The notes under the pieces are model-generated. The model made no database searches. It was not told the origin of the DNA and was given only the letters and a program-made list of their open reading frames with translations. A program made the translations under genes and the position numbers. From NCBI GenBank assembly GCA_019448385.1, contig JAGTXO010000018.1, forward strand, positions 620,001-684,000: a DNA stretch of 64,000 nucleotides, in the 5' to 3' direction. Shown here one piece after another: positions 1-12,152 of the stretch; position 1 is the stretch's first letter, and the number at the start of each line of letters is the position of its first letter. This stretch comes from Diacronema lutheri (taxonomy: Eukaryota > Haptophyta > Pavlovophyceae > Pavlovales > Pavlovaceae).

Positions 1-1045
1 GCGCCGGCCGCCGCGTCCTCGTCGACGTCCAACGCGCGCGTTGCGAGCGAGCTGCTCCGGCTCACCGCCAACGCGTCGCCCTCAGCCCACGTCGCGGGCG
101 TCGGCGGCTGTGCCAGCGCGAGCACGTCGCCGCTCGGCGCGCGCACTGCTTGCAAGCCGAGGCCGCACAGATGTGCGTGCGGCAGCGCGTCGATGGGCTC
201 GCCGTCAACCGTGCCGTGCATCTCGACGACAGGGCAGCGGTAGAGCGGCGCGTAGGTCGCGCCCGCGCCCTGCGTGCGCTTGGCTGTGTCAAGTTTCAAA
301 AAATTGTCCTGGGGGAAGGGGGGGGGGGTCCGCGGGCAGGCGGCGGGCGGCGCGCGTAAGGCGCGAGGCGCGGCGGGCCCGCTCGCGCGCGCGCGCCAAA
401 CGCTTCTCGCACCTGCACCCACAGCTGCGCGACAGAGAGGACGAGTGGGAGCACGAGCATGACGATCACGAGCTCGGCGCGCGGGCTCGGCGCGAGCGGG
501 CGCAGGAGCATCGCGCCGAGGTCCATCACGAGGCGCGTGCGCAGCGCGATGGCCGCGCACAGCGCCTTGGACACGCACACGATGAGCACCCACAGCGCCA
601 GCTGCGGCAGCCAGCGCGAGACACGCGGAGGGCAGCCATACTGGCCGGTGCTCGCGCATGCGCGCGCGCACGCGGCGAGCGACGGCGCGCCGCAGCAGCC
701 GCACTCGGCGAGGCGGGAGAGCGCGCGCTCGGCGACGAGAAGTAAGTGGTACGAGATCAGCGTGCCGACCGCCACGTCGAAGCACAGATTGACCGTGTAG
801 ACGACGCACGGGTCGCGAGATTTTGCGCGGGGCTCGGCGCGCGCGCCGACGACCTGCGCGATCGCCATGTTGAGCAGGTGAACGAGGCCAGCGGAGAGCG
901 CCTGCTTGGACGTGTCGAAGAGCCAGATCCGCAGCTTGCGCTGCGGTCGCTCGCAGTGCCGCTTGTACACGAGCGACGAGAACGAGCCGAGCGCGAGGAA
1001 GAGCTGGACGAGCAGCGAGAAGCCGTCGAGCAGCTGGCAAGGCAT
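1..1045 (-). CDS. STIMATE (TMEM110)-family membrane protein, 3' end cut off
   Basis: Likely start is the ATG at 1045. Exon 1 is 413-1045; a 143-base intron (270-412) follows with donor CAG|GTGCGA and acceptor CGCAG; exon 2 (269 down to 1) runs out of the window. Phase is 0 at both ends. The protein has several hydrophobic segments and the family core: WLFDTSKQALSAGLVHLLN, then the segment around DPCVVYTVNLCFDVAVGTL. In animals STIMATE is an ER protein that promotes store-operated calcium entry at ER-plasma membrane junctions; fungal relatives are vacuolar membrane proteins. The calcium role in an alga is inference only. The cytosolic tail in exon 2 (APLYRCPVVEMHG onward) is not recognised. 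A longer frame reaches 1201 but starts in low-complexity sequence. The intron has a C-rich tract on the coding strand (311-328). Confidence 0.75.
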
Positions 1046-1204
1046 ATGGGCGCGCGCGGCCCGAACCACCGCGTCGCGAGCCGCCGTGCAACCCGGCAGC
1101 GAGCGCGCCCAGCCCGGCCCTGCGGCCAACTCGCCGCGGCCAACTCGGCGACGAGCTCGTAGAAACGGCGCGGAAAATACGAGTTTGGGAAGTCTTGGCA
1201 AGCG

Positions 1205-3535
1205 TCAGACAGCCACTATGGAGCTCTTGCTCAGCAGCAGGCCGGCCGGCGGCGAGCCGTCAGATGGAGCGACCGCGTCCCACAACGCGCGCGACCACGA
1301 CTTCTTCCACTCCTGCCGCGCACAGGCCGGCGCGAGGGGTTGTGCTGGCGCGGAGGCTGAGCGCGCGCGCCAAGAACTGCGTGGCGCGCGGCGGGCGGCC
1401 AAGGCGCGCAGCCGTGCCGCATCGTGCGCACCTGGAAGTGGAAGAAGGAGGCCTCGGCGCACACGATGCTCGCGTCCTTGCCGTCCGACGCACTGCCGAC
1501 GCTGACCGTGACCGACTCTCGCACAGCCATCACGCGCTCTTTCCAGAAGGTGCCATTGCGCAGTGTGACTCGCCACTCGCGCTCGTCCTCGCCCGGCCGT
1601 TTTGCCGCGCACATTCGAAATTCGGGTTGTATCCTGCGCGCACGGAGGGCGCATGGGGCGTGCGCACGCGTGCGCCGAGACCGAGGCGGTCGCACGAGCG
1701 CCCCGCGCGCGAGGCCGACCGACGTCGCGCGCGTGTGCGCGAGCCGACGCATGCGTGCATCGAGCACCGCGACGCGGCGCGCGCACGCCCAAAATCTGCG
1801 CGCCGCGCGCGCGCGCGCGGCGCACCATGCACCACAGCCCCTGTTGGACACACGCAGCGGCTCGAGCGCAGCCGCGTCGCGCGGCACGAGCGTCGGCTGC
1901 AAGGCCTGCTCGCACCGCGCCGGCTGCCGCGCGAGCGCGCCCGCCGCGCGCCTGAGCTGCTCGCGGTCGAGCGCCGCGAACGCGCCCTTGCCGCCCGCGC
2001 AGCTCCACACACGCCCGCCGGCCGCGACGACGTGCGGGTGGCGCTGGTCGTCACCGATCAGCTGCTTCGTCGAGATGGCAAGTCGGATGCCGGGCACTGC
2101 GGCCATCGCCTTTGAGTAACAGCCCTCCGCCGAGATGAAGCGGCGGCCCGGCGCGCCCTTGCCGCCGTTGGTCCGGTTGGCGACGAGCGCGGTCCGGCGC
2201 GCCTCGGAGTGCACCTTTGCGAGCACCTCGTTGAGCAACCCAGCGCCGAGGTGTGCGCATGCGGTCCAGATGCGCGCGAGCTCGGGGCGCGCTGCGTGCA
2301 CCGTCCACTGCCCGCGCAGATAAAACGCCGCCTGGTCGCCAAAGCTCCACGAGAAGACGTCGAAGTCGCGCAGCTCGGCGACGTCGACGTGGCGCGGCAG
2401 GTCACCCCACAGCTGATCCACGTCCGCGTACCCCCAGTGCGAGTAGGCGATCAGCTGCTTTTCAAAGATGGCGCCGAAGGCTGGCTTGTATTCGGCAAGG
2501 AGCCTCGGGTGCTCCTTGAACAGCACCTGCGCGCACGCACGGAGGGCGGCACGCGCGGTGTGCGGACCCGACCGACGTCGGGCGTGCGCGCGCGCGAGGC
2601 GCGGCGCCAAGGTGACACTGCGCCCGCACGGCACGGAGCGCGCGCACGCGAAATGCCGCGACGAGTTTGCGCGTCGAGGCACCCTGCCAGCCGAGGGCCT
2701 TGGCCATGCCGAAGCCAAACTTCGCGGCGAGACCGCCATCGCCTACGTTGATGGAGATAACGTTCCTCGGCAGCGGCGCGCGGCGCGCGCTCGTCGTCAC
2801 GGGCGGCGCGTCGAGCTCGCCCTCGTGGAAGAGGAGGAAATCGACGAGATAGGAAGACCGCGCGGCGGATGCGGCAAAGTGCGCGAACCATGCGGGCGAC
2901 GGCCCGAGCCATGCGATGACGATGGCGATGCGGTAGCGCGGATGTGCGCCCGGGCAGGGCGGCTCGGCGTCGAGAGACGGCGCGTCCGGCGCGCGTGGCG
3001 CGCCGGCCAGGGCTTGGGTTGGCGTGTCTCCGCGCACGCGGTCGACGCGCTCTGCACCGCCGGCGGCCTTGCCCGCCATGCTGTCCATGCCCGCTCGTTG
3101 TCCGGTGGCAACCTGCGCCAGCGTCGCCTGTGCGGCTCGCGTGAGTGCCGCGCCGCTCCGCGGGGCAATCTTGCGGTGGCCGGCCAGCCGGGCATCGTCC
3201 ACCAAAGTCACGTCGGCATGGACGTCGACCGGCGCCCCCCCCGCGCGGTCGGCGGTAGCCTTGTCGACGTCAAAGGCGTCGACGCGGTGGTTTGTCGGCC
3301 ACTCGGGTGCTCCGGCGCGCCGCTCGTCCGCGCGCGCCCCACTCTTTGCGCCGCCACGCCGCCCGCGGCTGGCGCGCGGCTGCCCGTTCGCGCCCGCGCT
3401 CGCGTCGGCGCGGCGCTCGTTGGCGGAGCGCGGCGAATCGAGCGCGGCCGACCAAAGGTGGTAGGCGGCGAGCGTGAAGAGGGCGTAGAGACCCACGGCG
3501 ACGCACAGCACCCGACGGATGGACGGCTGGCCCAT
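1205..3535 (-). CDS. DUF6625-type putative glycosyltransferase, type II membrane protein
   Basis: Four exons: 2648-3535, 1826-2526, 1432-1633 and 1205-1312. The phases agree (0, 2, 0) and all introns have GTGCGC-like donors and GCAG acceptors, giving about 632 residues. Residues about 8-25 form a single signal anchor, then a low-complexity stem. The family core starts at RIAIVIAWLGPSPAWF, continues through FLLFHEG and NVISINVGD, and crosses the first intron to YKPAFGAIFEKQL. It then has SHWGYADVDQLWGDL, which contains the Asp-x-Asp-like sequence DVD typical of metal-dependent sugar transferases. The last splice joins FFHFQ to EWKKSW, the conserved C-terminal signature. Members are annotated as DUF6625 and look like GT-A glycosyltransferases; donor and acceptor sugars are unknown. 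The topology fits a Golgi enzyme. I chose the start at 3535 because the anchor follows directly. Confidence 0.8.
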
Positions 3536-3708
3536 CCCAGGGGGGCGACCACCCGTCACCTCTCGCCTTGGCCGGCCGCCATTCTTCTCGCCTTCGCGCC
3601 ACGGCCGTCGTGCTCGCTCGGCGTCGAGCGTCTCTCGGGAGTTGGGGGGCCCCTTCTGTCTGACCCCTCTCACGCAGGCCTCCCCAGCCCCCGGCTGCAG
3701 CGGCGCGC

Positions 3709-6700
3709 ATGGAGCCGGCGTCGCCGGCGGGCTTGGGCTATGCCGTGTCGGGCCCGCCCATCTGGCTGCCTGGACCGGGCCCGCAGGGCGGCGTGTTCAT
3801 GCAGCTGCAGCCCGCCACGTCGGCAGCGCGGCCCGACGGCGAGCACGCATGTGGGCGGGTGGCGATGGGCATGACGATGATGCACGCGCACGCGCAGCCG
3901 CGCTACGAGGGCTACCAGCTGCCTGACGGCCACTTCGCCGTGCACGCCCAGCCGCCCGACCCGGGCACCGCGCCCGCGCCGCCGCACGCGCACGAGCTGT
4001 ACGCGATGCACGCGCAACCGCATGCGATGCCAAGATCGGTCACGCCTCAGGAGGCGAAGCGGGAGGAGGACGTGGCACGCTGCAAGCGCCTCCTCGAGGT
4101 CATCTCCGCCAAGGAGGGCGCCGTGATCATCGGCGAGTCGCCGAGCCCCGCCGTGCTCGGCCTGCGAGAAATCCACGGCCGCCTCCACGGCTGGGCCGCG
4201 CCGTACGCCAACCTGCCGGCCGACTTCGTGACGGACATGCGCCGGCTGTGGGTACACCGGCGCGTGATGCACGGCGAGAGCGGCACCAGCCTCGGCACGC
4301 TCGCCAACCTCATGCACGCCACGTTTGAGCGCCTCTCGCGCGAGTGGGTCACGGGCGACGCGAGCGGCCGTCCACCCATCCCTGTCGCGTACGTGCTACG
4401 CGCTGATGACGACATGTGCTCGGCGTGCGGGCGCGACACGGATCGCGATCGGATGGCGCTTTGCAACGCGTGCGACCGCCACGTTCACATCGACTGCATG
4501 CTGCCTCCGCTCGCCGAGTTGCCCAGCGTGCGCGCGCGCCGCGCCGCGCCGCGCCGAGCCGCCGAGCGCCGCGCCGCCGAGCGCCGCGCGCGCCGCTGCG
4601 CGCACCGCGTTGATGCGCGCCGTTGCGTCGGCTAGCGACGCATGTCGGGCGCCACGCGCACGCTCACGCGCGTGCACCGCGCCGTGCCGCACCGCGCCGT
4701 GCCGCACCGCGCCGGCGCCACGCATATCCGCCGCCGCCATGCGCAGGAGGATTGGAGATGTGAGCCGTGCCGGGCGCACCCGCTCCCACAGGCGTCAGCC
4801 TTCGCCGCAAGCCTCGGCGGCGGGCTGAGCGGCGCTCAGCAGGGCGAGCCCCAGACGGCTGGCAAGCTTGGCGGCGGCAGCGGCGCGCGCGGCGGCAGCA
4901 GCGGCGCGCGCGGCGGCGTCGAGGGCGGCGCGACGGTGATGCGACAGGGCGGAACCAAGGTGCACAAGGTGCTCATGGGGGGCAACGCGGCCGGCAAGCG
5001 GCGCGCGCCGTCCGCGCCGGCCGCGCCGGCCGCGCCGGCGGCGGACGGGCCGAACCCGATCGCAAAGCCGCCGCGCGCGCGCACGCCCAAGAAGCCGCGG
5101 CTCACCGCCGTCGCGGGGGGCACGGCCAGCGCGCGTGGCGCGGCGGAGGGCGCGCCCGCCGGCGCGCCCGGCGCGGAGGTGGACTTTATGTGGCACTGTG
5201 AGCGGTGCGGAAAGGCCTATGCGACCAAGGGCGGGCTGTCGGGGCACACGCGCTTCTGCTCGGGCGGCAACTGGGCATGCGGCTGGTGCCACGTGCCCGA
5301 AGACAAGTGCTCGGGCAAGGGGCCCGGCCCCGAGGGCCCCAAGACGCTCTGCGCCGCGTGCGCGTCGCGTTTCCGCGCGGGCCACACGGGCCCGCCGCCG
5401 CAGGACGAGGATGGCAACTACGTGTGCGACCACTGCGGCCGTACCTTTGGCACGATTGGCGCGCTGGGCGGCCACCGGCGCTTCTGCGACTCGGGCGCGT
5501 GGCGGTGCGGCTGGTGCAAGTGCTCGTTCGTCGAATCCTTCGGCAAGGGCTCGGGGCCGGACGGCGCCAAGACGCTCTGCCAGGGCTGCTCGCTGCGCTT
5601 CCGCTCGGGCTTCACCGCGGCACCCGAGCCCAACCGCGCCGGCCTCTTCGCGTGCGACAACTGCGAGCGCGCCTTCGAGTCGGCGACGCTTCTCGCCGGC
5701 CATCGCAGGCAGTGCGACGGACGAAACTGGCGGTGCGGCTGGTGCTCGTGCTCCATCGAGCAGACGAGCAGCAAGGGGATCGGACCCGAGGGCCCCAAGA
5801 CGCTCTGCCACGCGTGCTCGTCGCGCTACCGCGCCGGCCAGCCGAGCGCGCCCGTCGTCGACGCCGACGGCCGGTACGTGTGCGAGCAGTGCTCGCGCTC
5901 CTTTGAGACGATCGGCGCGCTCGGCGGCCACCGCCGCTTCTGCGACGGCGGCGCGTGGCGGTGTGGCTGGTGCGCGATCCGATACGAGGACTGCTCGGGC
6001 AAGGGCCCCGGCCCCGAGGGCCCCAAGACGCTCTGCTCCGCATGCTCGTCGCGCTTCCGCTCGGGCCACACGGGCCCGCCGCCGCAGAACGAGGAGGGCA
6101 AGTACGTGTGCGACCACTGCGGTCGCATCTTCGAATCGATTGGCGCGCTCGGCGGGCACAAGCGCTTCTGCGACGGCGGCGCGTGGCGGTGCGGCTGGTG
6201 CGCGTGCTCGTACGAGGATTGCTCGGGCAAGGGCCCTGGCCCCGAGGGCCCCAAGACGCTCTGCTCCGCATGCTCGTCGCGCTTCCGCGCGGGCCACACG
6301 GCGCCGCCTCCAAAGAATGAGAATGGCGATTTCGTCTGCACCGAGTGCGGCAAGGTCTTCGACAGCATCTCCGCGCTCGGCGGGCACCGCCGCTTCTGCA
6401 CGACGCTCTCCGTCTCCGCTGGCGTGCGCACCCATGCCGACCTTGCGGACGACCTCGAGCTCGCCGCGCGGTTGGGCGCGCCCGACGTGGCGCTGCCGGC
6501 CGAGCCGGCGTGCGCGGACCTGCCCGACGAGCTCGTCGGCGCGGTCGCTGAGATCTGGGACGCATGCCGTATGCTCGCGAGCGTGGTCTGCCCCGCGTCG
6601 ACGCTCACCGACCTCGAGCGCGCGATCGCCGCCGACGAGGCGAAGCGCAAGGCCGCGCTTGCTCTTGCGACGGATGTGAAGCGCGCGGCCGACGAGCTGA

Positions 6701-7024
6701 GCGCGCGGCGCGCGGAGGACGCGGCCAGGCAGGCGGCCTCGGACGCGGCGGGCCTCACCGAGCTGCACGCGGCGGATGACAGCGGTGCGCCGGACGCCTC
6801 GCCGGTGGAGCACGCGCCGCCGCGATCGCCAGACGAGCCACCGCCCGCAACTGCAGACGCGGCCGGTGCGGACGCGGGTTGGCCCGTCGCCGAGCGCGCG
6901 CGCGCGCGCGGTGTGTCGGTCCCGCCGCGCGCGCCGCCCGCCGAGCCGGAGGCGCATCCGCCGCCCGCCGAGGAGGACGGCTGGCAGCGGGAGCATGGCG
7001 CGCACGACGGCGCGGGCGCGGGTG

Positions 7025-7057
<33 letters not shown>

Positions 7058-7192
7058 ACGGCGACGGCGGCGACGATGAAGACGGCGACGGCGACGGCGA
7101 CGGCGGCACGGACGGGTACGACGGCGACGTGCCCGGCGGATCGATGTCGCCGGCGTTGCGCTCGGCGCCCGACGGATCAGCATCGCCCGTGT

Positions 7193-7228
<36 letters not shown>

Positions 7229-8606
7229 GCGTGGCGGGCGCCACTGCCGATGGTGGCGGTGATGAAGGCGGCGGCGGCGGCGGTGGTGCATCCGACGGCG
7301 GCGGCGGCGGCGGCGGCGCCTCGGCCTCGTCGAAGCTCAAGCGGTGCGGCAAGTGCGAGACGTGCCTCGTGCCCGACTGTAACGAATGCCGTTACTGCCG
7401 TGACAAGGTGAAGAACGGCGGGCCAAACACGCTGCGCAAGCCGTGCGGCGCGCGCGCGCCATGCCTCGAGTACCCCGACGCGGGCCAGGCGGCCGGCGCG
7501 CGTGCCGCGCCCGCCGCGCCTTCCAAAGCGCACAAGGCGCCCGCCGCGCAGACCAAGGCGCAGAAGGCGGCACGGTCGTTCGGTCGGCAGCCCAAGCCGT
7601 CTGGCAAGCCGTCCGGCAAGCCGCCGCGGCCACCGCCTCCGCACACGCAGCCCAAGGCGCACCCAGCCGCCGGCGCGGCCGCCGGCGCTGCCAACGGCGC
7701 CACGCCCGCGCCGAGCGCAGGCAACGATGGCGGCAAGAACGCTGCGGCTCAGGATGGCGGCCAAGCGGAGCCGCGCGCGGGCGCGAGCGCCAACCGACCA
7801 AAAGCGCGCGCAAAGGGCGGCGCGCGCGGCAGGGGCTCGGCGGGGCGCAAGAGCGCCGAAGGCTCGACCAACCGCGCGGCGAGTCGCGAGCGCGGCGCAG
7901 GCGGCAGGGCGGGCACGCCGCCGCCGACCACCGCGCGCGGCTTGTCCGGCTCACTCGGCGGTGGCGGCGGTGGCAACATCGGCGGCGGCGCTGCCGAAGG
8001 CCTCGCGCACGCGCTGCCAGGCGCGAGCACGCTCGCCGACTTGATGATGTACGAGGCCGCCCTGCACCCGGCGCCGGCTGAGGAGGCGGTGAAGCCGCCG
8101 ACGCGCGCGCCGTCCAACGCCGCCGAGCTCGTGAGTGCGCAGCTGTGGACTGTGGGCAGGTGCTCGTGGGCACTTTTCGCCGCGACGCTCGTTCAACCGT
8201 ACGCGAGCGCAGAGACGGCGTGGGTGCACGATTCGATGCACCTGCTGCTTGCACGGCTCATCTTTGCGGATCACTGGCTCACGTCGTCCGATCGGCACGG
8301 CGAGCCAGAGTCCGGCCGCCTCATCTGCTCAGCCTCGATCGCATCGGACCTCGTGCACCGCGCGGGCGCGCGGCTGCGCGGCGAGCGCCTCACGAGCGAC
8401 ACGTGGCCCGAGCTGCTCCGAAGGCACTTGCTCGCGGCGGGCGCGGGCAAGAAACGCTACCGATGGGAGGACGACGGCGGCGCGGCGGCGGGCGAGCCGA
8501 AGAAGGGCAAGGCGCGCAAGCAGGGCTCGGCCGGCTCCGGCGCGGCGGGCGCGGCGGCCGGCGGTTCGGCGGCCGGCGGCGGCGGCGGAGAGTCGGACGA
8601 CGGCGG

Positions 8607-8657
<51 letters not shown>

Positions 8658-11447
8658 CGATGGCGCGGACGAGCGCGAGGCGGACGGTGACGTTGGCGCC
8701 GACGGTGCGCCCGACGCGGGCGCGGCCAACTTGGACGCCGACGGCAGCGCCGGCGGCGCGCGTGGCGCGGGCGCGCGCGCGCGCGCGGGCGCGCGTGCCG
8801 GCGGCGGGCGCATCGAACGGCAGCTCGCGCGCGTCCTTGGCGCGGCGAGTGGCGGCGCGAGCGCGGGGTACGCCGACCTGCCGCTGAGCACGCGCGTCGA
8901 GGTGCTCCATCTGATGATGCAGCTCGTCGTCGACTGCCCCTTCTTCGCCCGCCATCTCGAGGCGACGCTCGCGGGGCTCGAGCGGCTGCAGGACCTCAAG
9001 CGCAAGGAGTACAGGAGGCGGCTGATCGCCGTCGACGCGATCGGCGCGGCGGACACGACGGCATTCGCCATACTCGTCTCGTCCGCCGCGGCGGCCGGCG
9101 TGCCGCCTGACGAGGCCGTCGCGCTTCCCCTCCGCTTCGACCTGGGTGTGGCCGACGGTGCCGATGCCGGCGGCGGCGGCGCGCGCGCCGGCACAATCGT
9201 GAGCGGCTCGATCGCGGCGGGGATCATGCCGACGGGCGGCGCGCTCGCAGCGCTCGCCGCCGAATTCGCCGCGAGCGCCGGCGCGCCCGCCTCCGAGCTC
9301 GACGACACGGGCCTGGCGTCCGTGCTTGCATCTCGCTCGCTCGCCGAAGTCCTCCGCACGCGCAAGGAGACGATACGCAGGCATCTCGACCTCAAGTACA
9401 AGCTGCTGCGCGAGCGGCTCGGGCACGTGCGCACCGAGATGCTCGGGCGCGACCGCCACGGCCGCGAGTACACGCTCCTTGGCGGCGATGCCGCGCCTCT
9501 CGTCTTCGTGCATGATGCGGGCGCAGGCGCGGGCGGAGGCGCGGGCGGAGGCGCGGGCGGAGATGCGGGTGCGGGCGCGGGCGGAGGCGCGGGTGCGGGC
9601 GCGGGCGCGGGCGTGGGCGCAGCGGGCGTGGGCGCAGCGGGCGTGGGCGCAGCGGGCGTGGGCGCAGCGGGCGTGGGCGCAGCGGGCGTGGGCGCAGCGA
9701 GCGGGCACGGCGCGCCCGCGGCCGCGCCGGCCGCCGATGCCGCCGCCGTCACGTCGGCCGTCGGCGCGAGCGGCGCGGACGCACAGCAGCTCGTTGAGCA
9801 GCGTGTCTCCGAGGCGTTGAGCCCCAACCCGGGCAAGTGGTACGTGATCACAACAAGCGAGCAGCTCCAAGCGCTCGTCGGCTCGTTGCTCCGGCGTGGC
9901 CGCCGCGAGTCAAGACTGCTGGACAGTCTCACGCCGCACCTGCCCAAGCTGCACGAGGCCTTGGAGCGCGCGCGCGCGGACGAGCTCGAGCGCGCCGCCG
10001 GCGAAGGCGGCGTGCGCGGCGCGGCCGCCGCGAACGCCGCGCCGCCGGCCGCCGATACGGCCGCGCCCGCAGCCGCCGCGCTGCTCACGCGCGGCGCGCG
10101 CGCGCGCGCTGCGGGCGTCGCGGCTGGTGCGGGCGCGGCCGACGGCGGCGTGGGCGAGTCGTGCGAGCCCGCGCCCGCCGAGGCGGAGGCGAAGGGCGAC
10201 GCGGCTGATGCGGTTGACGCCGAGCGCGGCTCCGCGGCCGACCTTGAGATCGGCGAGGCGTCGATGCGCAAGCTGACGCGGACGACAACGCTCTCCGCCG
10301 CCGAGCTGAGCGCCGCGCAGGCGATGCTGCAGCGCTCGCGCGCGACGCTGTGCCTCGACGCGATCCACCCGGCGGCCGACTGGCGCCGCTGCGCGTTCTG
10401 CGCCGAGCGGCACGACCCGAGATTGCATGTGCACTGCACCGCGTGCCACGTCAGTCTCAGCCGCGCGGCGATCTCGGGCAGCCGGCTGCGCGCGCACGCC
10501 GCGCACTGCACGGGCGTGTGCGCGCAGCGCGATGCGATGGCGCGCGTGCGCCCGGCGCGCGCGACGCGGCGGCGCGGCGGCGCGCTCGTCGCCGACTTTG
10601 ACGAGGACAGCTCCGACGAAGACGACAAGGGCACGCGCGAGTCCGGCGCGTCCGACGCGCCGGACTCTGGCACGGGCGCGGCGTTGCCGTGGCACGTCGT
10701 CGTCCCGGCCGACGGCCGCCGCACGGCCGGCGCGGCGATTCTCTCGCCAGAGATGGCCGTGCTCAAGGTGCGACCGTTACAACCGCTGCGCGGCCGCCCC
10801 GATCACGCCGCGCGCGTGTCGCGATGCGCCGCGCGTGCCCGCGCCCATCCCGCGCGCGGGAGCGCGCGTTCCGCCTGGCGCCACAGTGCGGCCTCGTGCC
10901 GTCGTCCGCTTTGCGCCCCGAACGCGTATTGGCCGAGCGCCACGCGCAAAGCGACGCCGCCTCATGCCACGCTGCGGCGGCGCGCCTGCGGCGCCGCCCG
11001 CCCTCCCCCGCGGCCCCACCGCTCGCGCGCAGCTTGAGTTGACGAACCTGGAGGCGGTGTTGCCGCTGAGCGCCATCGACGGCTGGTCGGACGAGGAGCG
11101 CGCCGCGTGGCTCTGGCGCGTCAAGCTGACATCATCCCCCGCGCAACTCAAGTGCGCGCCGCAGCGCCACGCACGACCTCGATCCGCCCGCGAGCGTAAC
11201 GTGCGCTTCCGGCGCGCGGCCCCCCGGCGCGCGCGGGCTCACCGCGCCGTCGCGCGTCGTCGCGCGCGCACGCAGGGCATGCGTCGACGAGCTTGCGACG
11301 CACATCAAGCCCGAGCAGCTCGCGAGCGGCTGGATGCCATGGTGGCTCGCCGATCCGCCGCCCGAGCCGATCCCCGACACCGTGCACGCCGTGCTGCTGC
11401 GGCTGCACAGCCTCGACCAGCACGTCAAGCTGATCAAGGGCGAGTGA
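3709..11447 (+). CDS. Giant chromatin regulator: PHD, alternating C2HC/GATA-like fingers, CXXC, DDT/WHIM
   Basis: Exons 3709-4527, 4747-10767, 11033-11151 and 11276-11447 join in phase (0, 0, 2) to about 2376 residues. Domains in order: a PHD finger at about 237-283, split by intron 1 (CSACGRD, CNACDRHVHIDC, then WRCEPC); six C2HC fingers alternating with five GATA-like fingers at about 421-824; an acidic stretch; a CXXC finger at about 1138-1176 (CGKCETCLVPDCNECRYC); a DDT-like helical region at about 1367-1508; a WHIM1-like segment at about 1648-1697 (LPLSTRVEVLHLM); WHIM2/WSD segments at about 1825-1861 (LGRDRHGREYTLL) and 1971-2011; and a Cys/His finger at about 2155-2198 like that of plant MBD9 and BAZ-type proteins. 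Known roles: PHD reads histone tails, CXXC binds unmethylated CpG, and DDT/WHIM docks ISWI remodellers. This should be a nuclear targeting subunit of a remodelling complex. The long Asp and Gly-Ala runs are low complexity. Confidence 0.85.
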
Positions 11448-11616
11448 GCGATCAGCGTAAGTGTGACTGTGTGATTGGCCGCACGTCTGCCGCCTTGTCG
11501 GGCATGGAGACTGGAGAGCGGCAGAGAGCAGCCGGCGCCATCTCTTGCCCCTTTTTTGAAAAAAAGTTGCTCTCCTCCGCACTGTTTTCGCTCTCATCGT
11601 CTCGCTGGGCAGCGCG

Positions 11617-11934
11617 ATGGCGCCGACCGAGTTTGGGCCGAATCGCCCGCCCAAATCGCACGAGCTGTACGCGGCGGCCAAGTACATTGGTGACAAATGC
11701 TTCGACCAGAACCTTGCCTTCTTCAAGTGCAAGGACGCGCATGACCACCCGCAGAAGTGCCTCGAGGAGGGCAAGGCGGTGCACGCGTGCGTCTACACCG
11801 CTCTGGGCGACTTGCAGAAAAAGGCGCCCAAGGAGTTCGACTCGTACGCGAGCTGCCTGCAGCTGAACGATTTGAAGCTGGAGGAGTGCCGCGCGAAGCA
11901 GCTGCTCTTCGAGGTTGCCGTATTTGGCAGCTAG
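11617..11934 (+). CDS. NDUFA8: NADH dehydrogenase (complex I) subunit NDUFA8/PGIV-like
   Basis: This single-exon gene encodes 105 residues, matching the usual length of plant and algal NDUFA8. It carries the twin CX9C pattern of CHCH proteins: CFDQNLAFFKC with CLEEGKAVHAC, then CLQLNDLKLEEC. These proteins enter the mitochondrial intermembrane space through the Mia40 oxidative pathway and form an accessory subunit of respiratory complex I. There is no N-terminal presequence, as expected for this import route. The gene starts 169 bases after the end of the chromatin regulator on the same strand. The last residues (VAVFGS) do not match the family tail, so a small 3' exon could exist downstream, but none is obvious. 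Confidence 0.85.
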   Translation: MAPTEFGPNRPPKSHELYAAAKYIGDKCFDQNLAFFKCKDAHDHPQKCLEEGKAVHACVYTALGDLQKKAPKEFDSYASCLQLNDLKLEECRAKQLLFEVAVFGS

Positions 11935-12152
11935 GTCCCGTGGCCCTCATCGCGCGGGCTGTCGGACACGGCCGAGCTTATCAAGCGGCGCCTTTGTCAC
12001 ATGAATGGGCGTGCGCGATGGACGTTGCGCCCCCTCGCCTGCCATCGCGGAGGTGCGAGCGAGTCAGATCAGACGTCCTCAGACGGGGTCCTCACGCAAG
12101 CCGACATTTTGGCACACCGCGGCTGCATGTAGGCCGCCATCTGCCGCGGCGC

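Noticed and set aside
1231-2739. 502-codon minus frame read as a single unspliced gene
   Set aside because: It reads through introns of the DUF6625 gene; splicing in phase restores the family sequence.
4795-7005. Long minus-strand open frame opposite the zinc-finger gene
   Set aside because: It is the shadow of a highly repetitive, GC-rich coding strand and has no recognisable domain.
8457-10766. 769-codon minus-strand frame opposite the chromatin gene
   Set aside because: Ser/Ala/Pro filler produced by the antisense of Ala/Gly/Asp-rich codons; the plus strand has real domains.
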